Positions 10,461-21,420 of a stretch of 64,000 nucleotides of DNA are shown piece after piece. Source of the stretch: Alentia gelatinosa. Taxonomy: Eukaryota > Annelida > Polychaeta > Phyllodocida > Polynoidae. The position numbers and the translations under genes are program-made. Location of the stretch: NCBI GenBank assembly GCA_950022655.1, contig OX465592.1:4919544-4983543 (forward strand), in the 5' to 3' direction. The first letter of the stretch is position 1; every line of letters starts with the position of its first letter. Below the pieces are notes generated by a model. The model did no database searches. It was given only the letters and a program-made list of their open reading frames with translations, and had not been told where the DNA came from.

Positions 10461-10678
10461 ATAAACTTTTGTTCTTTATCGGAAATAAAAGTTACTCGAA
10501 ATTTGAGAAGATTCATAGTCCTCCTAAAAGGGGAACAATCGTATTAAAAGGGGAACAATTGTCGATATTAGATGAAAGCCTTCTGCTGGAATTTCAGTTG
10601 GCTTTCACCTTACATCACTTACATTCCTGTTGTAGGACCAGATAAATGACCACCGCAAGCCTCATCAAGACAGAGGGC
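10203..10678 (+). repeat. Pair of exact 57-bp direct repeats (10203-10259, 10622-10678)
   Basis: CATTCCTGTTGTAGGACCAG through CATCAAGACAGAGGGC is identical over 57 bp in the two copies, 419 bp apart. The copies sit within otherwise degenerate AT-rich repeats, so they are young or gene-converted. Too short, and no tRNA primer site or polypurine tract, to call LTRs. Confidence 0.85.
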
Positions 10679-11105
10679 GTTAAAGTGCTGGCGGAAATGG
10701 AATCTCCCCATGGACATGTTCAAAAAGGCACCGCAGCTAAAAGGTGAGGCTCAGCCTGTCGTAATGTTCTGTAATGTGAATAAAATGCTGTTTTTTTCAC
10801 TCAGGCACTCAGCCTTCAAACGACAACACACAGCGAAAAAAACAGCCCAGCCCCAAAAAAGTGGCATAACTCGGAGAGTTTGTCTCGTTTTGGGGCAGCG
10901 CGGACCGGCAGTGGACACTGCAGTGGCCCCAGACGGCGATATTGGGAAGGAGCGCTGAGAGGACGAGAGACCAGGTTAAGGTGCTGGTTCCGCTGGTGTT
11001 TTAGGCTGGCGGGTGTGGGGAAGCGTCTGGCTGGTACCCAGCTGCATCGTGATCCTCCTAAATCTGGCAAGATCTGCTGGCCTGATTACTCCTGTTTGTT
11101 TCCCT

Positions 11106-11360
11106 TATTATCGCTCACGGCCCTATCATCGCTCACGACCCTTTTATCGCTCACAGCCTTTTTGTTGCTCACATGCCTTTTTTCGCTCGTGGCCCTTTTA
11201 TCGCTCAATGCCCTTTTACCCTTTTATCGCTCATGGCCCCTTCATCGCTCACGGCCCTATTTTTGTTCATGGCCCTATTTTCTCTCACGGCCGCACTATT
11301 GCGTATGGCCCTTCTATTGTTTTTTTACCTTTTATCGCTCACAGCCCTTTTATTGCTTCA
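11106..11360 (+). repeat. 18-bp minisatellite (TTATCGCTCACGGCCCTT)
   Basis: About 14 variant copies of TTATCGCTCACGGCCCTT. Unit length is a multiple of 3 and frames stay open, but there is no coding evidence. Upstream 10679-11105 has no recognised gene. Confidence 0.85.
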
Positions 11361-11442
11361 TTTGAACTGTCTTCCATTGGCCCGATTCTCGCAATACAAT
11401 CATAACACATGTTGAGGGCGACTTAACAGAACAAGATCGGCT

Positions 11443-11736
11443 GAGATCTAGAGCTGGTAGCCTGGAAGCCTGACCAATGTCCTCCTTAAACATCCGGCCA
11501 GGTATGGGATGCCATTTTTCTAATGCTTTGTGGGATGTAACATGTTCTATGGGACATGGAAAAAGTTTCTATTTCGCTGGTTCCTATGCTGGTTCCCCTG
11601 GGGGCTAGGGGGCACAGCGAAATTTAGCTGGCTCCACTGTGAATGACCGGGGAACCAGCTTAATTTCAAGGTCGTTTCAAGTCATGCGATACCTGTCCCA
11701 TTATTCATTTGGGCAGGGAACCAGTCTATAGAGCTG
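11443..11736 (+). mobile_element. Dispersed family F, copy 1
   Basis: Begins GGTAGCCTGGAAGCCTG and ends GGGCAGGGAACCAGTCTA. The two ends are imperfect inverted repeats of each other (11 of 15 positions). The second copy is 33303-33651. Internal text is rich in GGTTCC/CCAGC motifs. Non-coding. Confidence 0.55.
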
Positions 11737-11808
11737 GTGGAAAACACTCTTACAGGATGTAGACATAGGAGTGGTCTCCAGTGTGGCAGCAGAGGACTTG
11801 GTTTAGCT

Positions 11809-12631
11809 ACACAAAGCGGTGACCTGCACAAAGACATAACCCACACAAAGACATGACCGGCACAAAGACATGACCGGCACAAAGACATAACCCACACAAA
11901 GACATGACCAGCAGAAATCCATGACCCACACAAAGACATGACCTACAGAAATCCATGACCCACCCACACAAAGACATGACCTGCAAAAACCCATGACCCA
12001 CACAAAGACATGACCTGCAGAAACCCATGACCCACACAAAGACATGACCCGCAGAAACCCATGACCCACACAAAGACATGACCCGCAGAAACCAATGACC
12101 CACACAAAGACATGACCTGCAGAAACCCATGACCCACAGAAAGCATGACCCAAACAAAGATGTGACCCGCAGAAAGCCATGACCCCACAAAGACATGACC
12201 TGCACAAAGACATGACCCACAGAAAGCAGTGACTCACAGAAAGCCATGACCCACACAAAGCCATGACCCACACAAAGCCACGACCCACACAAAGCCACGA
12301 CCCACACAAAGCCATGACCTGCAGAAAGACATGACCTGCAGAAAGACATGACCCACACAAAGATGTTACCCGCACAAAGCCATGACCCACACAAAGCCAT
12401 GACCCGCAGAAAGCCATGACCCACACAAAGCCATGACCCACACAAAGAAATGAACCGCAGAAAGCCATGACCTGCAGAAAGTAGCGACCTGCACAAAACA
12501 GTAATCATCAGGAACCCATGACCCACACAAAGCTGTGACCCGCACAAAGCAGTGACCCACATAAAAAAGCAGTAACCCACACAAAGAGTACAGCTGCAAA
12601 AATCTGTAGGCTGCAGAAAGCTGCGAGCTGC
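11809..12631 (-). repeat. 17-bp minisatellite with 34-bp dimer
   Basis: Alternating 17-bp subunits CACAAAGACATGACCCG and CAGAAACCCATGACCCA give a 34-bp dimer, with about 48 subunits in all. Because 17 is not a multiple of 3, several long minus-strand frames (Cys/Gly/His/Val rich) stay open; these are artefacts. The ACCCACACA core recalls the 17-bp array at 44492-46878. Confidence 0.93.
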
Positions 12632-12953
12632 CCTTAAAGGTACTTTTCCTGACAATCTGTTGCTCCCAAGAGAGTTATCCAACCCTCTGGATTTATACAA
12701 AACAACCTTACCCTGGTGTTACATTGTACAAGACAAGATGAGGCTTGATGTATTTACGGCACGAACAGTGAGGCCGAGTTCATGAATGATGTCGACCTAA
12801 GCGAATCTTGTCTGATGTACGACCATGGTATATTGTTCTATATTTATCATATAACTGAAATTAATGTTGCTTTAACGTAAATTGGCATAGAAACCATGTC
12901 AAAGTGAATGTCAAAACGAATCAAATTCCACCGATGTCTCAAAGTGTTCCATA
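12632..12953. other. No recognisable feature
   Basis: Non-repetitive, no gene that I can support. Confidence 0.4.
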
Positions 12954-13201
12954 TTATCAAGAAACGTCATGAAATTTCATATGGTTATTTATATGGCATG
13001 AGTTGTCATCTTGGAATGATTTCACAAAGTGGAGGTAAGTGATATCTGTAGTGGGTGAGAGCGAATGCCATGTAAGTAATTATATGAAATTGAGTGACAT
13101 TTAGATTCTCTCCTACCTGTCACATGTTTTTAACTTCATATGTAACCTGTGGCACACCATGTTAAGTCTATGGAGATTTATATGAGGGGTAGGATAAATA
13201 C
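12954..13201 (+). mobile_element. Dispersed module H, copy 1
   Basis: Runs from TATCAAGAAACGTCATGAAA to ATGAGGGGTAGGATAAATA, including TATATGAAATTGAGTGACAT and CCATGTTAAGTCTATGGAGA. A second copy is at 50969-51202 and a reverse partial copy at 42005-42112. The GGGGTAGGATAA end is the same boundary as in 2555-2853. It is followed immediately by the hairpin at 13204. Confidence 0.65.
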
Positions 13202-13203
13202 AC

Positions 13204-13344
13204 AATATTGACTGGTTTCAGATACAAGCGGCCGTATGCTCCGAGGAGTTGACGCGTAGTAATATCCAAGCGGATGCGAGGATATTGCGTTGAGTCATCT
13301 CCGAGGAGCATACAATCGATTTTATCTGAAACCAGTCTATATTG
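13204..13344. mobile_element. 141-bp palindromic element (family D2)
   Basis: Left arm AATATTGACTGGTTTCAGAT; right arm reads ATCTGAAACCAGTCTATATT. The inner arms CGTATGCTCCGAGG and CCGAGGAGCATAC also pair. The centre holds GATATTGCG. Half copies lie at 53108-53165 and near 50092-50116. It is flanked by GGATAAATAC on the left and TTTATTATCCACC on the right. Confidence 0.7.
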
Positions 13345-13926
13345 TATTTATTATCCACCTTTTCTGAACAAGTGGCATGTCGATATCAGTTTGTTTTAGT
13401 TATGCACTATTTTCCCATACGCACAATTTTTCCATATGCGCCACCCGGAGCATACAACATATCCGATTGCGCCGGTTATGTCCATACACACTCCCTATGT
13501 GTTTTCTATGGACACTTTGTATTGGGTGGATAATAAAACAGTGTATGACACAGGGTGCCGCACACGATATATACGGTATGGGAGGGAATTCATTACTGTT
13601 AAATGTACTACACAGGTATATACTAATAAAGACAATAATAACAACAATAATGATAATAATGATAATGATAATGGAAGCTGCTGCTATGAAATCGAGTCTG
13701 AATTATTGTGAGATCTCAAATATCCAGTATTTTCATTTCATATCAGTTCTGAGTTTAACCATTTGTTCAGACAGCAAATTTGATACAGCAAATTTAATAC
13801 AGATCACTCCTGAGTATAGTTTTCTACTTGGACCTGATTATTCTCACCAGTCCTCACTGTAAGAGTCACACGTGATTCAAACCGCCATACGAGAGCGGAT
13901 ATCCGTTATCGGACGAGTTTTAATTC
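13345..13926. other. No gene; small AAT-rich microsatellite at 13625-13672
   Basis: Contains a short ATAATG/AATAAC-type microsatellite. No supported gene; the open frames have no recognisable domains. Confidence 0.45.
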
Positions 13927-13954
13927 CGCCCGACTTTCCGGAAGTTGTCGGGCG
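13927..13954. other. Short GC-rich hairpin
   Basis: CGCCCGAC ... GTCGGGCG gives a perfect 8-bp stem around a 12-nt loop, itself centred on TTCCGGAA. It lies in a CpG-rich patch with repeated TTCCGG. It could be a hairpin or paired ETS-like sites. Confidence 0.5.
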
Positions 13955-14284
13955 TTTCCGGTTCCGGTGTCGTCTTGATGACCTCTTCCCCTCACACTCG
14001 AGATGTTGGGGGAAATGTCGCCGATTAAATTGTGCGTGAGTTTCTCAAGTAGAAATTAATGTGATACAAGTGCAGAATTTTTATGACGTTGGAATCAGAT
14101 TAAAGTAGAGATATTCATCCTCCACATCCGATACTTGTGCAATAAGCGGAGCAGCAACACTACAGGGTCCGGTGAGCAAAAGTTCAAAGTTATGAGGTGA
14201 GGTCCGGAAAAATTCCCGCCCAAGGCGTCTATATATATACATATTACATATCAGGGAGTTGATGTCTATTCCTGCCTGTTTACC

Positions 14285-14492
14285 TGGGGCCTGTTGAATA
14301 ATCTAAGGCTCGTACATGTAGACCCTTTTCTGTATGTCATAAAGACCCAGGGACGATGTGGGTCAACTTAATTCAACACTTATGGACGACCTTATGGACG
14401 GTTAAGATTGTCTTAGCAAACGAACATAAAAAAGATTAAATGTAACCCATGTGAGAGGTAAAGAAACGATCCTAGATTATTAAATGGGTCCC
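14285..14492 (+). mobile_element. MITE family E, copy 1
   Basis: Left end GGGGCCTGTTGAATAATCTA and right end GATTATTAAATGGGTCCC are imperfect inverted repeats. Internal blocks CTTTTCTGTATGTCATAAAG, GGGTCAACTTAATTCAACAC and TTAGCAAACGAACATAAA match 32601-32822. About 208 bp, no coding capacity. Confidence 0.7.
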
Positions 14493-14812
14493 TGCATCAT
14501 TCCACCATAAGAATTTCCCTTTCTGAGACAAGATGTGTGTTGAACTCTCGCGACCCCAGTGACACGGTGACAGGAGTGCTGAGGTCGGGTAGGATTAATT
14601 GCTTGCATTGTTCTCAATCTCCTTCTTCCTAAACGGAGACTGAATGTGTCCCAAAAGTACAATTAGTGCAATTACAGCCATCGTCTCGACGCCCATTCAC
14701 CGCAGCGCTGTGTTGACGCGGGTTGCCTGGCAACCACATAAACCAATCAGTGCGGGGAAATGTTGATAACGCGCACGCGCGACCGGAAACGAGGGTTCTG
14801 CTTTATACACGA

Positions 14813-14960
14813 CGTATGCTGTATGTTCATACGATATGAATGCTGCATCTTTATACTGGTGTGTTCTACGTGTGCGGTATGCTTTTACTCGTATGTTTCT
14901 AGACTCCGTATGCTACAGGTTTATTCTCGTATGGTTTTAGACTACGTATGCTCGAATGTA
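14813..14960 (+). repeat. Degenerate repeat of about 38 bp
   Basis: Variants of CTCGTATGTTTCTAGACTCC and GTATGCT recur four times. The preceding CpG-rich stretch 14690-14790 contains CGCGCACGCGCG, an NRF1-type palindrome, at about 14768. Confidence 0.55.
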
Positions 14961-15093
14961 TCTATACTAAGAGAAAACGTGGTTACTGAGCCCGAAGGGA
15001 TGGCTGTTCGAGGTCTTTTGGTGTCATAAATACGTCCCGACGCCGCCGACAGTCAAGAAAAGAGGACCACTAAATTCATATATCCTGCATGGA

Positions 15094-15265
15094 GTTGTCC
15101 CCCTGTATTAACTACTATATGAGGAATAGAGTAGTCCCAGTAGCTAATAACTGCATTCGGAGCAAACCACGACCTTCATCCTGACCTCCTTACATGATAT
15201 TTATAGCGCCTTCGGACGGTTCTACAGTCGAGAGTTGACTTAAAATCTAGTGGGCCACAACCACC
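15094..15265 (+). mobile_element. Dispersed family G, copy 1
   Basis: Contains GCAAACCACGACCTTCATCC, TGACCTCCTTACATGATATT, CTACAGTCGAGAGTTGACTT and GGGCCACAACCACC. The same blocks occur in inverted order at 50291-50470. Function unknown. Confidence 0.6.
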
Positions 15266-15782
15266 CTCTATATGTTACAACTGGAAATTTAATATCATTA
15301 ACAACCTGCAGCTGGAAGATTCCCTGTGATTTTATCACGTAAAGGGGAGGTTGAATTACCTTCAACGTACTTTCTCGTTCTCTCTCAGAATAAAAGCTTT
15401 GCATATGAGAAGGTACAAGAATGATGAGGATTCAGATTCATTTTACCCCGCCCAAGTTGAGGGGAACATTGCCTTCTGTCAGCAAGGAGGCGGTATTGTG
15501 GACCATGGCAGGAAATAGCACAATCAGAACTGACGCTTTCCTTTTCCCCAAGTAAAAACAACAATGATTCAGAAAAAAAACCCTTTTATTTCTCATCAAC
15601 ATGAAAGAAACTGCCATGTCCACGAGTCATTCAAAACTCGCCCGTCAAATGATCATGGAGCGCGCAAGAAGGAGACGGCAGATTAAGGCGGGAGGCCGCG
15701 TGAATAGGAGCGGCGCCGGGGGTCGCTTCACGAGACGGGCAATTTCACAAGGCGCTGGTCAGGCCGCGGGAGGCCTTTTGAA
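15266..15782. other. No recognised gene
   Basis: A basic, Arg-rich open frame starts at 15601 and runs into the GC array. It matches nothing I recognise and is probably chance. Confidence 0.4.
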
Positions 15783-15987
15783 GGCCCGCCGCCCGCCGCC
15801 CGCCGCCCGCCGCCCGCCGCCCGCCGCCCGCCGCCCGCCGCTCGCCGCCCGTCCGCCCGCCGCCCGCCGCCCGCCGCCCGCCGCCCGCCGCCCGCCGCCC
15901 GCCGCCCGCCGCCCACCGCCCGCCGCCCGCCGCCCGCCGCCCGCCGCCCGCCGCCCGCCGCCCGCCGCCCGCCGCCCGCCGCCCACC
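15783..15987 (+). repeat. 7-bp GC-only array (CGCCCGC)
   Basis: About 29 copies of CGCCCGC, nearly pure. The minus strand carries regular GGG runs (G-quadruplex capacity). All frames read Pro/Ala/Arg or Gly/Ala/Arg repeats, which are artefacts. Confidence 0.97.
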
Positions 15988-16109
15988 CTTAGCCACTGCC
16001 TTTCTTGTACTGCAGGAATTGCAGCCTTTCATAGCAGAGTTTCCCAATTAAATAGCAGCCTTATCATGGGCCCCGCGCTGCCTGTAAGTGGAGCCCGGTG
16101 GTGAATCCC

Positions 16110-16895
16110 CCGGGAGGCACCCTGAACCCCCGCCAACCCCTCCCCGTCCCCCCGCCCCGTCACCCGGGAAGAATCCCCCCTCCCCGTCCCCCCGCCCGTC
16201 ACCCGGGAAGAATTCCCCCTCCCCGTCCCCCCGCCCTGTCACCCGGGAAGAATTCCCCCTCCCCGTCCCCCCGCCCCGCCCGCCGGGAAGAATCCCCCCT
16301 CCCCGTCCCCCCGCCCCGTCACCCGGGAAGAATCCCCCCTCCCCGTCCCCCCCGCCCCGTCACCCGGGAAGAATCCCCCCTCCCCGTCCCCCCGCCCCGT
16401 CACCCGGGAAGAATTCCCCCTCCCCGTCCCCCCGCCCCGCCCGCCGGGAAGAATCCCCCCTCCCCGTCCCCCGCCCCGTCACCCGGGAAGAATTCCCCCT
16501 CCCCGTCCCCCCGCCCCGTCACCCGGGGAGAATTCCCCCTCCCCGTCCCCCCGCCCTGTCACCCGGGAAGAATCCCCCCTCCGCGTCCCCCCGCCCCGTC
16601 ACCAGGGAAGAATTCCCCCTTCCCAGTCCCCCCGCCCCGTCACCCGGGAAGAATTCCCCCTCCCCGTCCCCCCGCCCCGTCACCCGGGAAGAATCCCCCC
16701 TCCGCGTCCCCCCGCCCCGTCACCAGGGAAGAATTCCCCCTTCCCAGTCCCCCCGCCCCGTCACCCGGGAAGAATTCCCCCTCCCCGTCCCCCCGCCCCG
16801 TCACCCAGGAGGATTCCCCCTCCCTGTCCCCCCGCCCCGTCCCCCCGCCCTGTCCCCGGGAAGAATTCCCCCTCCCCGTCCCCCGCCCCGCCCGC
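16110..16895 (+). repeat. 40-bp C-rich minisatellite
   Basis: About 19 copies of a 40-bp unit, CACCCGGGAAGAATTCCCCC followed by TCCCCGTCCCCCCGCCCCGT. The pyrimidine-rich plus strand is C-biased throughout. Long Pro-rich frames are artefacts. It abuts the palindromic element at 16908. Confidence 0.96.
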
Positions 16896-16907
16896 CGGGG
16901 TTCTACA

Positions 16908-17276
16908 GAGGAAACCTATAAAAGTTCAGGGTCAGAGCTTGTATCCAATTGAGTTTCAATTGCGTAGTAATTCACAAGGCGAATCGTGAATTACTAGTGA
17001 TTCAAACGAAACGAGATTGAATCGAAAGTTTGGGTTGAGGCGGCGTATCTAGAGTGAGCCTTCTCCCACCGCTATACGACCACTGATGGAGAGAAAATCG
17101 AGATTGAATCGAACTCTTACCCTCAACTTTAATAGGTTTCTGAATTCATCTCACCCCTCACATTGACTAATGGGCTACCCCATTGGGTAATTTTCCTAAA
17201 TATCTCATATGGGCATTGGATACGAGTTCCCAATGTTAAGACTATGGAGAAAAAATACCAAGGGTGAGATCAAACC
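16908..17276 (+). mobile_element. Palindromic family C, copy 1 (with insertion in the arm)
   Basis: Left arm GGAAACCTATAAAAGTTCAG and TTGTATCCAATTGAG; right arm ends CTTTAATAGGTTTCTGAATT. It is followed by the TCATCTCACCCC ... GGGTGAGATCAAA module holding TTGACTAATGGGCTA and CCAATGTTAAGACTATGGAG. Central loop AAGGCGAATCG resembles the GGCGAAGCC loop of other copies. About 90 bp are extra relative to 28813-29103. Confidence 0.65.
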
Positions 17277-17368
17277 TGCCAACCAACCAACTACCCCACC
17301 ACCCCGTCCACCCCGTCCCACCACCCCATCCCCTGGAGAATCCAACTACCCTGTCCCCCTGCTCCTTC

Positions 17369-17911
17369 CCCCAGCAGGCACCCAGTGACCCCGCCCCATC
17401 CCCAGCAGGCACCCAGTGACCCCGCCCCATCCCCAGCAGGCACCCAGTCACCCCGCCCCATCCCCAGCAGGCACCCAGTCACCCCGCCCCATCCCCAGCA
17501 GGCACCCAGTCACCCCGCCCCATCCCCAGCAGGCACCCAGTCTCCCCGCCCCATCCCCAGCAGGCACCCAGTCACCCCGCCCCATCCCCAGCAGGCACCC
17601 AGTCACCCCGCTCCATCCCCAGCAGGCACCCAGTCACCCCGCCCCATCCCCAGCAGGTACCCAGTCACCCCGCCCCATCCCCAGCAGGCACCCAGTCACC
17701 CCGCCCCATCCCCAGCAGGTACCCAGTCACCCCGCCCCATCCCCAGCAGGCACCCAGTCACCCCGCCCCATCCCCGGTAGGCACCCAGTCACCCCGCCCC
17801 ATCCCCAGTAGGCAACCAGTCACCCCGCCCCATCCCCAGCAGGTACCCAGTCACCCCGCCCCATCCCCAGCAGGCACCCAGTCACCCCGCTCCATCCCCA
17901 GCAGGTACCCT
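17369..17911 (+). repeat. 31-bp minisatellite
   Basis: About 17 copies of a 31-bp unit, CACCCCGCCCCATCCCCAGC followed by AGGCACCCAGT. Substitutions are few (gcaggc/gcaggt). Pro/Ser/His frames are artefacts. Confidence 0.96.
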
Positions 17912-18247
17912 ATACCACCCCAGCTCCTCTCTCAGGAGGCACCCCGCCACCCAGCCCTGCCCCTTTAGATCACCTTCCGTTCTCCTGTGAACTCGGGGGG
18001 CGATTTAATGCCGCCCTCCGTAGATTTGATTTGGACGCCGGTGGTAACGTAAACGGAGACTGGAGACGGCAGAAACAGACAGCGCGATGTATGTACATTA
18101 CGGTATGAGGGGTATGAGGGGTGTAAGGGGTATGTGAAAGGTAGAGGGTGTGTGAGGGGTGAAAGGTGTCAGAAGGGTGTGAGGGATGTGAGGATTGAAT
18201 AAAGGGTGAGGGGGGTGAGAGGGATATAAGCATGGCCCGTGGGGTCT
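17912..18247. other. No gene; short GGGGTRTGAG-type repeats
   Basis: 18100-18235 carries degenerate GGGTGTGAGGGGTATGAG repeats. No supported gene. Confidence 0.45.
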
Positions 18248-18632
18248 GCCCCGGAGAAGACTCGGCGGGTATGAGTGAGGAGGTGGGGCGGGGTACTGCC
18301 CCGGAGAAGACTCGGTTGGTATGAGTGTGGAGGTGGGGCGGGGTACTGCCCCGGAGAAGACTCGATGGGTATAAGTGTGGAGGTGGGGCGGGGTACTGCC
18401 CCGGAGAAGACTCGGCGGGTATGAGTGAGGAGGTGGGGCGGGGTACTGCCCCGGAGAAGACTCGGCGGGTATGAGTGTGGAGGTGGGGCGGGGTACTGCC
18501 CCGGAGAAGACTCGATGGGTATAAGTGTGGAGGTGGGGCGGGGTACTGCCCCGGAGAAGACTCGGCGGGTATGAGTGTGGAGGTGGGGCGGGGTACTGCC
18601 CCGGAGAAGACTCGGTGGGTATGAGTGTGGAG
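18248..18632 (+). repeat. 50-bp minisatellite
   Basis: Eight copies of a 50-bp unit: GGGGTACTGCCCCGGAGAAG, ACTCGGCGGGTATGAGTGTG and GAGGTGGGGC. Variants at CGGCGGGT/CGATGGGT alternate in blocks, suggesting two- or three-unit duplications. Confidence 0.96.
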
Positions 18633-18767
18633 GCGTACTCCGTACAACGTGGGCGGTGATCAGTTTAGCATGCGGCATTCGGTTATGGTCTCACTTATGG
18701 AAATAGGAGTCCTCAGGGGACGAACTCAGGTCGTGTCTGATGTTACAACGACTGCTGCAGCTCCAAC

Positions 18768-19208
18768 CGCCGTCTGCCACCACAGCCACTGTCTGTCACC
18801 ACACCCGCCGTCTGTCACCACACTCGCCGTCTGTCACCACACCCGCAGTCAGCCACCACAACCACTGTCTGCCACCACAGCCGCCATCTGCCACCACAGC
18901 CACTGTCTGCCACCACAGCCACAGTCTGCCACCACAGCCACAGTCTGCCACCACACTGACCGTCTGCCACCACAGCCACAATCAGCCAGCACACCTGCAG
19001 TTCACAACCACAGTCGCAATCAGCCACCACCACCGCCATCTGCCACCACAGCCGCAATCATCCACCACAGCCGCTGTCTGCCACCACAGCCACTGTCTGA
19101 CACCACAGCCGCTGTTTGTCACCACAGCCACTGTCTGACACCACAGCCGCTGTTTGTCACCACAGCTGCAGTCAGCCACCCAGCAGCCGTCTGCAACCAC
19201 ACCCACCC
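18768..19208 (+). repeat. 19-bp minisatellite
   Basis: About 23 copies of CAGCCACTGTCTGCCACCA with substitutions. CAG/CTG-rich. Unit length is not a multiple of 3; open frames on both strands are artefacts. Confidence 0.92.
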
Positions 19209-19490
19209 ACCTACCTCTATCACGGCTCACATCAGATTGTATGAAGAATGAATAAATAAGAAAAAAGACAAGTTGTTGATAAATGGACGTGAAGGCGGTC
19301 AGGTTTGTGGATCTTCATCAATCTTATTTAGAGTTGCAGTAAGATTCTTGTTATACTTTACGTACACAATGGAACCATATCATCGAGATTTACAGCCCAG
19401 ACTTATAAAAACATGTGAGATGAACAGACGTTCAGTAGAAGTGCGAGACTCTGGTCTATCAATAAGCAGCAGGAAAGAGCCCCAAGTCCT

Positions 19491-19701
19491 TATGGCCTGT
19501 TTCCATCGGCTTACGTCTTACGAAAATGGTGTGGATTTTTCGAGTTCTCCTAATAGCCCATTTCCATTGGTCATCATTGATATACAGTCAGGAACCACTG
19601 ATGCACCTTTAGCACTGCTGAGGCAAAATGTAAATAGGCTATTTAGGAGAACACAAAAAATCTACACCATTTTTGTTGGCCAATGGAAAAGGACCTTATG
19701 A
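19491..19701. mobile_element. MITE family B, copy 1
   Basis: Terminal inverted repeats of about 50 bp: left GGCCTGTTTCCATCGGCTTA with GGTGTGGATTTTTCGAG; right ends CCAATGGAAAAGGACCTTAT preceded by CTACACCATTTTTGTTGG. Internal inverted block CCCATTTCCATTGGTCATCA and TACAGTCAGGAACCACTGAT. Other copies at 23053, 23330, 27706, 31934 and 48620. Confidence 0.75.
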
Positions 19702-19738
19702 GGTATGTAGATTATGTACTTAACTCTTTAGAGTTTCA

Positions 19739-19946
19739 TTGTGATGCCACAAGTACTTAGACCTCAGAAGGATGATTGTGATGCTTTGAGTACTTAGACA
19801 TGAGGAGTTTAATTGTGATGCCTCAAGTGCTTAGACCTGCAGAGATTCATTATGATGCCTTGAGTACATAGACATGAGGAGTTTTATCGTGGTGCCTCAA
19901 GTAATTAGGCCTGGGGAGTTTAATCGTGATGCCTCAAGTGCTCACA
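19739..19946 (+). repeat. 37-bp minisatellite, about 6 copies
   Basis: Unit GTGATGCCTCAAGTGCTTAG followed by ACCTGAGGAGTTTAATT, moderately diverged. Confidence 0.88.
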
Positions 19947-20077
19947 TTAGACCTGAATTATAGACAAGTCCACGCAGTGCAAACTGCACAGACATGGTAA
20001 AGGGACAGGGACAAGCTCTGCAGGCAGATGTAGACTTTCATGTTTTAGGGGGATACTGATAGATAAAGGCAGTGTCT

Positions 20078-21420
20078 GACCTATTTCTGTCTATGATTCA
20101 CACATAAATATCTCAGTTGGTGATGTTTGTAGAGGACAGCCATAGACAAAACCGCCAACCTATCTCTTTCTATGATTTATATATCAATCTCTCTCTAGGT
20201 GATATTTTTAAAGGATATCAATAGGCGAAGCCACTGTCTGACTTAATTCTGTCTGTGGTTCATACATAAATCTCTCACAGGGAATTTTTTTTAGAAGATA
20301 GTCATATACGAAGCTGCTCTCTGATCTAACTATGTCTATGGTTGATACATAAATATCTTGCTGTGTGATGCTTTTGGAGGATAGGCAAATGTGAGGTTGA
20401 TACATAAATCTCTTGCTGGATAGGGATAGCGATAGATCTATGAAGCCACTGGCTAACCTATCTCAGTCTATGATTCTTACATAAATCTCTCGCTGGCTGA
20501 TGTTTTTGGAGGATAGTGATAGACAAAGCCACTGTCTGAGCTAAATATGTCTATGACTTGACAAAAAACTCTTGCAGGGTGATATTTTTTTATGATAGCC
20601 ATTTATGAAGCCACTCTCGCTGGGTGATGTTTTTAGAGGATAGTCATATACGAAGCCACTGTCTGACCTAACTATGTCTATCGTTCTTATATAAATCTCT
20701 CGCAAGGTGATGTTTTTAGAGGATAGTGAAATAGCGATAGACAAAGCCACTGTCTGGCCTGAATATATCTATTTGATATTTTTTTAGGGTAGCGATTTAT
20801 GAAGCCGCTCCTGCAAAGTGATGTATTTAGAGGATAGTCATTTATGAAGCCGCTCTCGCCGGGTGATGTTTTTAGAGGATAGCCATATACAAAGTCGCTC
20901 TCACAGAGTGATGCTTTAAGAGAATAGCTATATACAAAGCTACTGTCTAACCTATCTCTGTCTATGATTCTTACATAGATGATATACGAAGCCACTCCCG
21001 CTGGGTGATGTTTTTAGAGGATAGCTATATATACGAAGCCACTCCCGCTGGGTGATGTTTTTAGAGGATAGACATATACGAAGCCGCTCTCGCAGAGGGA
21101 TGTTTTTAGAGGATAGCTATATACGAAGCCACTCCTGCTGGATGATGTTTTTAGAGGATAGCTATATACGAAGCCACTCACGCTGGATGATGTTTTTCGA
21201 GGATAGTCATTTATGAAGCCGCTTTCGCAGGGTGAGAGAGTAGCGATATACAAAGCTGTTGTCTGACATATCTCTGTCTATGATTCTTACATAAATCTCT
21301 CGCAGGGTGATGGTTTTAGAGGATAGCTATATACGAAGCTGCTATTGCAGGGTGATGTTTTTAGGGGATAGCGATAGATGAAGCTGCTGTCTGACTATGT
21401 CTACGACTCTTACACAGATG
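20078..21420 (-). repeat. 45-bp minisatellite, diverged
   Basis: About 28 degenerate units built on TGATGTTTTTAGAGGATAGC, TATATACGAAGCCACT and CTCGC(T/A)GGG. Some units carry an extra TCTCTGTCTATGATTCTTAC segment, giving an irregular longer period near 90-130 bp. The minus-strand frame reads as a 15-residue repeat because 45 is divisible by 3; units diverge and break the frame often, which argues against coding. Confidence 0.85.

Noticed and set aside
10203..10678. LTR retrotransposon
   Set aside because: 57-bp terminal repeats are too short, and there is no primer-binding site, polypurine tract or coding sequence.
15601..15782. Arg-rich open frame start that might be a nucleic-acid-binding protein
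   Set aside because: No recognisable domain, and it runs straight into a GC-only heptamer array.
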